Part shown: one piece after another, positions 1 to 5,678 of the stretch
How the letters are laid out: every line of letters begins with the position of its first letter
How positions within the stretch are numbered: position 1 is the first letter of the stretch
Assembly: GCA_041688215.1 (NCBI GenBank)
Contig: JBDNIO010000224.1
Location: 1-6,247, forward strand
Direction: 5' to 3'
Length of the DNA: 6,247 bases
From: JBDNIO01 sp041688215
Lineage (GTDB): Bacteria; Pseudomonadota; Gammaproteobacteria; Nevskiales; Salinisphaeraceae
Program-made: the position numbers and the translations under genes
The notes under the pieces: model-generated
What the model saw: only the letters and a program-made list of their open reading frames with translations
The model's database searches: none
Told to the model about the DNA's origin: nothing

Positions 1-1587
1 GCGAAAGACCCGCGCCTGGGCATGACGCGTTTTCTGCGCGCAACCGGCAAGGAACATGCAGCGTTGATCAACCTGCTGGAAATGGCCGGCCCCAGCGATG
101 GCAGCCGCGTTTTACCGCTGGCCTACGATATCGAGCTGGCCCACAGCTATGTTGATTTTGGCATGCGCGAAGAGGCCGATCAGGCCATGCGCATTGCCTT
201 TGATACCGGTGTGAGTCTGAAGCGGCTCGCCGACGTGTGGCTGCGCATTGCGGAACTGGATTATCAGCGCGGCGACCTGGCACGCGCCTACGAGCTGCTG
301 CAGTACCTGGCCGGCGATCTGTCTCCTGCGCAACTGGTGCGCTGGCAGGACACGATGTCGCGCCTGCTCATGTCCGAGGGCCAGTTCGAGCAGGCACGGG
401 AAGTGCTGGAAATGGGCGATAACGCCACCGAAGTACTTACCGATGTTGACATGCCGGCCAATCAGACCGTGTATATGCGTTACAACTATGCGGTAACCCT
501 GATCAAGACCGGCGCGGTCGCGCGCGGTCGTACCCTGCTCGAACGCATTGGCCGCATCACCTCATTTGACGAAGACCAGCGCGCTTTACGCGACAAGGCC
601 AATTTGTTGCTGGGTTACAACTTTCTGGAAGACGAACAGGGCGCCACCGGCAAACACATACTCGAGCGCATCCGTCTGGATGGCCCCTACAGTGATGAAG
701 CGCTGCTATTGCTCGGCTGGGCGGAACTTGCCCCGCGCGGCAGCCGCCAGCCCCGCGCGCTGGTGGGCGATGAACCCGACCTTGGCGAGTACGGCACACG
801 CAATCCGGAAGCGGGCCGCATTATCAAGCCAGACGCGCCGGTGCGCTTGCGTGACGATCCCTTCAGCCGCATTCAATTAGGGCCGTTTGGCATGGCGACT
901 ATGGCGGGCAGCAAGAAATCCGCCCGCTCGCGCGCGCTTGTGGCGTGGACCGAAGTAGTCCAGCACAGCCCGCAGAACCCGGCGGTACAGGAGGCGCTAA
1001 TCGCCATTCCCTACGTCGTCAGCGCGCTCGGTCAGCCGAGTCGGGCCTTTCAGCATTATCTGAAAGTGATGGAAGTACTGGAACAAAGTCGTGCCGAGTT
1101 AAGCGGCTACATCAACGCCAGCAGCATCGACCTGAACGCGATTGCCCGTGGCGACCTCAGTAACTTGCCCAATACCCCCTGGATACGCCAGTTCCTGGCC
1201 GAGAAGACATTCGACGAGCATTTTCAGAACTATGTCACCTTGCTCAGGTTGCACGAAGACCTGCGCCGTCTGGCCACCTATGGCAACCAGGGTCTGAGCC
1301 TGCGCCTGTCCGACACCGCCCAGCGCAAGCACACTGCCCGTATACAACGGGAGGCAACCTTGCGCGCAGCCCTGATCGCCAGCGCCCAGGCAGAAGCCCG
1401 TCTGGCACAGCAGGCCATCGCGGGAGAAATCAAAGACAAGCGCGCTCGTCTGGACAAATATCTGATCGCCGCACGTCTTGGCGTTGCCCGCTTCCAGGAA
1501 GCGGCACAAGCAGAAAAATCGAAAACGGAACCCAAAGAAAAGAAAGGCATATTCGGTTTCTGGCCGTTTTACAACAAGTGGACTTGA
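1..1587 (+). CDS. TPR-like helical-repeat protein, 5' end outside window
   Basis: The reading frame is open from the first base, so the protein is probably truncated by the window edge. The ATG at 22 is just the first internal Met visible, and 528 residues are seen. Helical hairpins of tetratricopeptide type follow one another, roughly at bases 115-210 (AHSYVDFGMREEADQAM), 226-312 (AELDYQRGDLARAYELL), 334-417 (SEGQFEQAREVLEMG), 463-549, 586-730 and 928-1090. The last includes PQNPAVQEALIAIPYVVSALG. The C-terminal ~90 residues are Ala/Arg/Lys/Glu-rich and probably a long helix or coiled coil, ending in a Lys-rich stretch and the aromatic tail GIFGFWPFYNKWT. TPR proteins usually scaffold protein complexes. 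No catalytic motif is visible and the specific function is unknown. A signal peptide, if any, lies outside the window. aacS starts 28 bases downstream; read-through is possible but no functional link is evident. Confidence 0.85.
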   Translation, partial: AKDPRLGMTRFLRATGKEHAALINLLEMAGPSDGSRVLPLAYDIELAHSYVDFGMREEADQAMRIAFDTGVSLKRLADVWLRIAELDYQRGDLARAYELLQYLAGDLSPAQLVRWQDTMSRLLMSEGQFEQAREVLEMGDNATEVLTDVDMPANQTVYMRYNYAVTLIKTGAVARGRTLLERIGRITSFDEDQRALRDKANLLLGYNFLEDEQGATGKHILERIRLDGPYSDEALLLLGWAELAPRGSRQPRALVGDEPDLGEYGTRNPEAGRIIKPDAPVRLRDDPFSRIQLGPFGMATMAGSKKSARSRALVAWTEVVQHSPQNPAVQEALIAIPYVVSALGQPSRAFQHYLKVMEVLEQSRAELSGYINASSIDLNAIARGDLSNLPNTPWIRQFLAEKTFDEHFQNYVTLLRLHEDLRRLATYGNQGLSLRLSDTAQRKHTARIQREATLRAALIASAQAEARLAQQAIAGEIKDKRARLDKYLIAARLGVARFQEAAQAEKSKTEPKEKKGIFGFWPFYNKWT

Positions 1588-1600
1588 TCCTGGCAAAACG

Positions 1601-1605
1601 AAAGG
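1601..1605 (+). promoter_or_regulatory. Ribosome binding site of aacS
   Basis: AAAGG lies 10 bases before the ATG at 1616. It is a moderate Shine-Dalgarno match with slightly long spacing. It supports the 1616 start over any upstream in-frame codon, all of which would lie inside the preceding gene. Confidence 0.5.
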
Positions 1606-1615
1606 TACAACTATT

Positions 1616-3604
1616 ATGGTGAATGAGGGAGACTTACTGTGGACGCCGTCAAACGCGTTCCGGGAAAACAGCAAGCTGGCCGGCTTTATGCGTTGGCTGG
1701 CTGAAAACAAGGGCTTGCATTTCGAGCATTACGATGCGCTCTGGCAGTGGTCGGTCGATAACATTGAGGCCTTCTGGGAAGCCGCCTGGCAGTACTTTGG
1801 CCTGCATAGCAGCACGCCTTATTCGCAGGTTCTGGCCAGTTCCAAAATGCCCGGTGCCAAATGGTTTCCGGGCGCCAGGCTGAATTACGCGCGTAATCTG
1901 CTGGCCGCGGGCAGTGGCGAGAAAACCGCGATATACGCCGTTGGCGAACAGTCTGCCATGCGTGAAGTGAGCTGGCGGCAGTTACAGACCCAGGTGTTCA
2001 AGCTCGCCACCGCCATGCGCGACATGGGGATTTCTCCCGGCGACCGTGTAGCCTCGTACCTGCCGAATATTCCCGAAACGATCGTGGCCTTTCTGGCCAC
2101 CGCAAGCATCGGCGCCGTGTGGTCGAGTTGCTCACCGGATTTCGGCGCCGACAGCGTGCTCGACCGCTTTGCCCAGATCGAGCCCAAGCTGCTGTTTGCC
2201 ACCGACGGCTACATCTACGGCGGCAAGACGTTTGACCGGCGTGAATCTGCGCGCACACTCGCACGCGAGCTCAAATCATTGCGCCACCTGGTTTACCTGC
2301 CGGGCCCGGTTGCGGATGGCGAAGCCTTGACCCCCCAAGCTAAGGACTGGCGCGAATTACTCAGCGGCCCGGAAATTAGCGCGGCCGATTTCGAGTTTGA
2401 AGATACAGCTTTCAACCACCCGCTGTGGATAGTGTATTCCTCCGGCACCACCGGCCCGCCCAAACCGTTTGTGCATGGACATGGTGGCGTAGTACTGGAA
2501 GGTCTGAAATTCGGCCACTTACACCTGAATCTGGATGCCGATGCCTGCCTGTTCTTCTTCACCACCACCGGCTGGATTATGTGGAACCTGCTCACTTATG
2601 GTCTGCTCTGCGGTGCCAGCGTGTTACTGGTGGACGGCAACCCCATGGCGCCCGAGCCAGACGCCTTGTGGCAACACGCCGCAGATGCCGGCGCGACGCT
2701 GGTGGGCGCAAGCCCCGCCTTCATCAACCAGCAAATGAAGCTGGGTATCCAGCCCAATCAGAAATTTGACCTGTCGCGAGTCAGTACCATGCTCGTCTCC
2801 GGCTCGCCTATTTCACCCGAGCAGATGCAGTGGTGCTACGAAAACGTACAGCAGGATTTGTGGCTGGTATCCACCAGCGGTGGTACCGATATCGCCTCCG
2901 GGTTTGTCGGCGGTGCGCCGACTCTGCCCGTCTACGCCGGTGAAATCCAGGCGCGCTGCCTGGCTGTGGATGTGCACGCGCTAGATGATGCTGGCGAGGC
3001 TTTAATCGATGAGGTGGGGGAACTGGTTGTGCGCAAACCCATGCCGTCCATGCCGCTATATTTCTGGGGCGACACGAATCACGAGCGCTACCACGATTCC
3101 TATTTCGACGTGTATCCGGGCCAATGGCGCCACGGCGATTTCCTGAAAGTTAACCTACGCGGCGGCTGTTTCATACTGGGCCGTTCGGACTCCACCCTGA
3201 ATCGCCACGGCATCCGCATCGGAACCGCCGAGATTTACCGCGTGCTCGATGATCTGGAAGAAATAGCCGACAGCATCATCGTCAATCTCGAATTGCCCGG
3301 CAGTCACTCATTCATGCCCCTGTTCGTGGTGATGCCCGAAGGCCGGGAACTCACCGAAGAAATACAGCAAGTCATTAAAAAGTCCCTGCGCGAGCGTTAT
3401 TCGCCCCGCCATGTGCCGGACAGGATCATCCGCATGGCCGCCGTACCCTACACCCTGACCGGCAAGAAACTGGAAGTGCCCCTGCGTAAAATTCTTATGG
3501 GCGCGGCGCCGGATAAGGTGGCCAGCCCGGATGCCATGCAAAATCCGGAATCCCTGGAGTTATACGTCGATTACGCGACAAACCAGAAAGATTACGAAGT
3601 CTGA
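1616..3604 (+). CDS. aacS: Acetoacetate-CoA ligase (acetoacetyl-CoA synthetase)
   Basis: This cytoplasmic ANL-superfamily enzyme activates acetoacetate with ATP and CoA to acetoacetyl-CoA, via an acetoacetyl-AMP intermediate. The 662 residues match the usual length of about 650-670. The N-terminus LLWTPS (7-12) followed by an acetyl-CoA-synthetase-type N-terminal region is typical of the family. Visible motifs are the P-loop YSSGTTGPPKP (274-284) followed by VHGHGG, the A5 motif STSGGTDIASGF (419-430), the ribose-binding Asp508 in QWRHGDF (503-509), the hinge LGRSDSTLNRHG (521-532), and the C-terminal TGKKLEVPLRK (615-625) with probable catalytic Lys617. The ATG at 1616 is chosen because the frame also runs upstream to 1478, but that stretch overlaps the preceding gene, is basic low-complexity sequence unlike the family, and lacks a ribosome site. 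The EthD gene follows after 18 bases, so the two are probably one operon. The role would be salvage of acetoacetate from leucine, isoprenoid or ketone-body catabolism. No internal defect is seen. Confidence 0.95.
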   Translation: MVNEGDLLWTPSNAFRENSKLAGFMRWLAENKGLHFEHYDALWQWSVDNIEAFWEAAWQYFGLHSSTPYSQVLASSKMPGAKWFPGARLNYARNLLAAGSGEKTAIYAVGEQSAMREVSWRQLQTQVFKLATAMRDMGISPGDRVASYLPNIPETIVAFLATASIGAVWSSCSPDFGADSVLDRFAQIEPKLLFATDGYIYGGKTFDRRESARTLARELKSLRHLVYLPGPVADGEALTPQAKDWRELLSGPEISAADFEFEDTAFNHPLWIVYSSGTTGPPKPFVHGHGGVVLEGLKFGHLHLNLDADACLFFFTTTGWIMWNLLTYGLLCGASVLLVDGNPMAPEPDALWQHAADAGATLVGASPAFINQQMKLGIQPNQKFDLSRVSTMLVSGSPISPEQMQWCYENVQQDLWLVSTSGGTDIASGFVGGAPTLPVYAGEIQARCLAVDVHALDDAGEALIDEVGELVVRKPMPSMPLYFWGDTNHERYHDSYFDVYPGQWRHGDFLKVNLRGGCFILGRSDSTLNRHGIRIGTAEIYRVLDDLEEIADSIIVNLELPGSHSFMPLFVVMPEGRELTEEIQQVIKKSLRERYSPRHVPDRIIRMAAVPYTLTGKKLEVPLRKILMGAAPDKVASPDAMQNPESLELYVDYATNQKDYEV

Positions 3605-3609
3605 CAAAC

Positions 3610-3614
3610 GGAGG
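3610..3614 (+). promoter_or_regulatory. Strong ribosome binding site of the EthD-domain gene
   Basis: GGAGG sits 8 bases before the ATG at 3623, inside the 18-base gap after the aacS stop. It is the best Shine-Dalgarno match of any gene in the window and fixes the start. It suggests efficient independent initiation on a shared transcript. Confidence 0.8.
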
Positions 3615-3622
3615 ATAAAAGC

Positions 3623-3988
3623 ATGATTAAATTGGTGTACTGCGTTCGCAAACGTAAAGACCTCTCAGCCGAGGATTTCCACCACTATTGGCTGCACACA
3701 CATTCCGCCAATGTAAAAAGTGTGCAAAAAGATATACGCGCGCTACGCTACGTACAAAGCCATACCTGCGCGCCGGAAATTAACACGGCGTTGGTAGCCT
3801 CACGTGGCCTGGCGCCCGCTTATGACGGCATAACCGAAGTCTGGTGGGTGTCCGCGGATGAGTTGAAGGCCGCGCTGGCCAGCCCGGAAGGCGAAAAGGC
3901 CATGCAGTTTTTAATCGACGACGAATCCACTTTTATAGACTTTTCGCAATCACGTGTCTTTATGACGACTGAACACGAGATTTTCTAG
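3623..3988 (+). CDS. EthD-domain protein
   Basis: The product is a 121-residue soluble protein with the layout of the EthD family (dimeric alpha/beta-barrel, ferredoxin-like fold). It opens with strand MIKLVYCVRKRKDLS, followed by the characteristic helix FHHYWLHTHSANV (19-31). The middle has YDGITEVWWVS (68-78) and ELKAALASPEG (80-90). The C-terminus FIDFSQSRVFMTTEHEI (104-120) is also typical. There is no signal peptide or membrane segment. The founding member is encoded with an ethyl tert-butyl ether cytochrome P450 system; most homologues have no defined biochemical activity and are often found near catabolic genes. Here it follows aacS by 18 bases with its own strong ribosome site, so it is probably the last gene of that operon. 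A role in the same catabolic route is inferred from position only. Family assignment is good; function is unknown. Confidence 0.85.
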   Translation: MIKLVYCVRKRKDLSAEDFHHYWLHTHSANVKSVQKDIRALRYVQSHTCAPEINTALVASRGLAPAYDGITEVWWVSADELKAALASPEGEKAMQFLIDDESTFIDFSQSRVFMTTEHEIF

Positions 3989-4077
3989 CAGGCTCCCGGC
4001 GCAGTCCGGTTTGACTATTAAACTTGCCGAACCTTAATCCGCATATGCTGCTGAGGCTGCGGCGAAGCTGCTTGTAT

Positions 4078-4089
4078 GTGATGCATCAC
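4078..4089. repeat. Perfect 12-bp palindrome, possible operator
   Basis: GTGATGCATCAC reads identically on both strands and does not extend further (T4077 faces G4090). The GTGA/TCAC arms resemble half-sites of CRP/FNR-type regulators, but the spacing (TGTGA-N4-TCAC) differs from the CRP site, which has six bases between TGTGA and TCACA. It lies about 90 bases past the EthD stop. Function is unproven; it could be an operator, or chance. Confidence 0.35.
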
Positions 4090-4274
4090 GAGCGCCTGTA
4101 TCATTATCTGTTCAGTTCATTGCGGATACAATGCGGCCATGACCGCTGCCTTGGTCTCGGTAGAGGCTATGCGCGCAATCGAGGCTGCGCAGATTCAAGT
4201 ATCAAGTCGACGTCGCCGCATCCCAGCCAGGCCGCAAGCGATGTAACAGAGCGACTAATCCGGCTTGCCAGTGT

Positions 4275-4294
4275 GTTCCGGTCTTGGCCGGAAC
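4275..4294. repeat. Inverted repeat, 7-bp perfect stem with 6-base loop
   Basis: GTTCCGG and CCGGAAC flank the loop TCTTGG. The stem is GC-rich and would be stable in RNA read from either strand. It lies between the two converging transcripts, where a bidirectional stop or an mRNA 3'-end stabiliser would be useful. Neither strand has a T-run after it, so it is not a canonical Rho-independent terminator. Confidence 0.4.
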
Positions 4295-4439
4295 CTGATG
4301 CAGGCGCGAGCGCGCGGTAGCCAATGCAGAACCGGGACACCAGTCTGAAGTATTCGGTTGGTGCGCGGCGCTATGCCTTTTATGCCTGTTTCTGGCAGCA
4401 CTGGGCGTATAAGTATCTGAACCTCTTGCTCAGCCGATA

Positions 4440-5606
4440 TTACCGGCTTTTGCCCGGCGCGGTGCCCATGCGTTTGGATATGATCGACATCATTACTTCG
4501 TCTGCGCCGCCGCCGATGGAGTGCAAGCGCAGGTCACGATAAAACTGCGACACCTGGTTGTCCCACATGAAGCCCTGGCCACCCCAGAATTGCAGGCAGC
4601 GGTCGGCAACTTGGCGCGCCACCCGGGCGGTTTTGAGTTTGGCCATGGAGGCCAGCAGGGTGACGTCTTCGCCGGCAGTGAGTTTTTCCGTGGCGCGATA
4701 GGTTAACGCGCGCGAGGCTTCGATTTCGGTAGCCAGTTCGGCCAGCGAGAAATGCACGTACTGGTTGTCCAGCACGCTGGTGCCAAAGGCCTTGCGCTGA
4801 CCGGTGTATTCGGCCGTTTCCTCGATGCAGCGGTCCATCGCGGCGAGAATGCTGGCGGACAAAAACAGCCGTTCTTCCTGGAATTGCTGCATCTGGTAGA
4901 TGAAGCCCTTGCCCTCTTCGCCGATCAGGTTACGTTGCGGGATGCGCACGTCGTCCAGGTAAACCATCGCGGTGTCGGATGAACGCTGGCCGAGTTTGTC
5001 GAGCTTTTGATCGCGGTTAATGCCCTTGGCATCCAGTGGCACGATCACCAGCGACTTGTTGCCATGGCGGTTCTCCGCTTGCGACTCGCCGGTGTTGACC
5101 AGCATGCAGGCCCAGTCGGCTTGCGTGCCGTTGGTAATCCACATCTTTTCGCCGTTGATGACGTAATCATCGCCGTCTTTTCTGGCGCTGGTTTTAATTC
5201 CGGCCACGTCTGAGCCGGCCCCGGCCTCGGAAACGGCGATGGCGGAGACCACGTCACCAGCCACGGCGGGAATCAGGTATTCCTGCTTAAGTTCATCGGA
5301 ACCGTAGCGGGTGAGTGCGGGGGTGGACATATCCGTGTGCACGCCAATGGCCATCGGGATGCCGCCGCAGCGGATATGGCCCAGGGCTTCTGCGAACAGC
5401 ACTTCAAATGAATAATCCAGGCCCAGGCCGCCCACCGCTTCGGGCTTGGTAATGCCGAGCAGGCCCAGATCCCCCATTTGTTTAAGGATCTCGTGCGCGG
5501 GCCAGATGCCGGCCTTTTCCCATGCCTCTACGTGGGGGTTGATCTGTTCTTCGACAAACCGCTTTGTGGTGTCAAAAATCTGCTGATGCTCGTGGGTTAT
5601 TTGCAT
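4440..5606 (-). CDS. Acyl-CoA dehydrogenase (IVD-type candidate catalytic Glu)
   Basis: This FAD flavoenzyme of 388 residues (family norm about 380-400) introduces a trans-2 double bond into an acyl-CoA, passing electrons to ETF. Signature 1 is AVSEAGAGSDVAG (124-136). The flavin-contacting MWITNG is at 155-160. Signature 2 is QFWGGQGFMWDN (339-350), followed by FYRDLRLHSIGGGADE (355-370). At the medium-chain catalytic position (MCAD YEGT) this protein has GGGA, so that Glu is absent. Instead, Glu245 in QEERLFLS (243-250) aligns with the catalytic Glu of isovaleryl-CoA dehydrogenase (LERLVLA), which suggests a branched or longer acyl substrate, such as isovaleryl- or citronellyl-type. The ATG at 5606 gives the usual start (MQITHEHQQIFD), although only a weak AAGG lies 13 bases upstream. 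The gene converges on the aacS-EthD unit across a 451-base gap. The exact substrate cannot be read from sequence. Confidence 0.93.
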   Translation of the reverse strand: MQITHEHQQIFDTTKRFVEEQINPHVEAWEKAGIWPAHEILKQMGDLGLLGITKPEAVGGLGLDYSFEVLFAEALGHIRCGGIPMAIGVHTDMSTPALTRYGSDELKQEYLIPAVAGDVVSAIAVSEAGAGSDVAGIKTSARKDGDDYVINGEKMWITNGTQADWACMLVNTGESQAENRHGNKSLVIVPLDAKGINRDQKLDKLGQRSSDTAMVYLDDVRIPQRNLIGEEGKGFIYQMQQFQEERLFLSASILAAMDRCIEETAEYTGQRKAFGTSVLDNQYVHFSLAELATEIEASRALTYRATEKLTAGEDVTLLASMAKLKTARVARQVADRCLQFWGGQGFMWDNQVSQFYRDLRLHSIGGGADEVMMSIISKRMGTAPGKSR

Positions 5607-5650
5607 GGCGGGTTCAATGCCTTAGTTACCAAATCATGTGTCTGAGCCGC

Positions 5651-5678
5651 ATTTTACCGTATTGGGCGAAATATTCAG
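5651..5678 (-). promoter_or_regulatory. Possible sigma-70 promoter of the acyl-CoA dehydrogenase gene
   Basis: On the minus strand, TAAAAT (5656-5651) is a 5-of-6 match to the -10 hexamer. CTGAAT (5678-5673) is a weak -35 at 16-base spacing. The site is about 45 bases upstream of the start codon and its -35 overlaps the stop of the broken upstream gene. It is the best candidate in the 68-base gap, but the -35 is poor and the call is tentative. Confidence 0.3.

Larger units (their letters stand above)
3989..4439. other. Gene-poor region between converging transcription units
   Basis: About 450 bases separate the EthD stop from the stop of the leftward acyl-CoA dehydrogenase. The longest frames (98 codons from 4024, 72 from 4324) read as Arg/Ser/Cys-rich or compositionally odd sequence with no recognisable domain, and the second runs into the opposite-strand gene. 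They are probably chance. A 35-codon ORF at 4139-4246 has a TACAAT -10-like hexamer at 4127-4132 but no good -35 and no Shine-Dalgarno. The region contains one perfect 12-bp palindrome and one 7-bp-stem inverted repeat, listed separately. No U-tract terminator is seen for either flanking unit, and no tRNA or insertion sequence is recognisable. Confidence 0.6.

Noticed and set aside
1584..1611. TTGATC and TACAAC as a promoter for aacS
   Set aside because: The -10-like element would put the transcription start at or after the start codon, and both hexamers are imperfect.
1478..1615. In-frame upstream extension of aacS starting at an ATG at 1478
   Set aside because: It lies within the 3' end of the TPR gene in another frame, encodes basic low-complexity sequence unlike the family N-terminus, and has no ribosome site. 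The ATG at 1616 gives the normal family length.
1099..1710. Long minus-strand open frame opposite the TPR/aacS junction
   Set aside because: It is antisense to two well-supported genes, has no recognisable domain, and its composition is that expected of a complementary-strand shadow.
3996..4018. Possible terminator after the EthD gene (CCGG-CGCAGT-CCGG then TTTGACTATT)
   Set aside because: The stem is only 4 bp and the following T-run is too short for a Rho-independent terminator.
4024..4320. 98-codon plus-strand ORF as a gene
   Set aside because: It has no Shine-Dalgarno and no recognisable domain, and its residue composition is rich in Arg, Ser and Cys, as in chance frames of GC-rich DNA.
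4432..4451. AGCCG/CGGCT hairpin followed by TTT at the 3' end of the acyl-CoA dehydrogenase gene
   Set aside because: The T-run follows on the plus strand, where no gene immediately precedes it. On the minus strand, where a terminator would be needed, there is no T-run, and the stem is only 5 bp.
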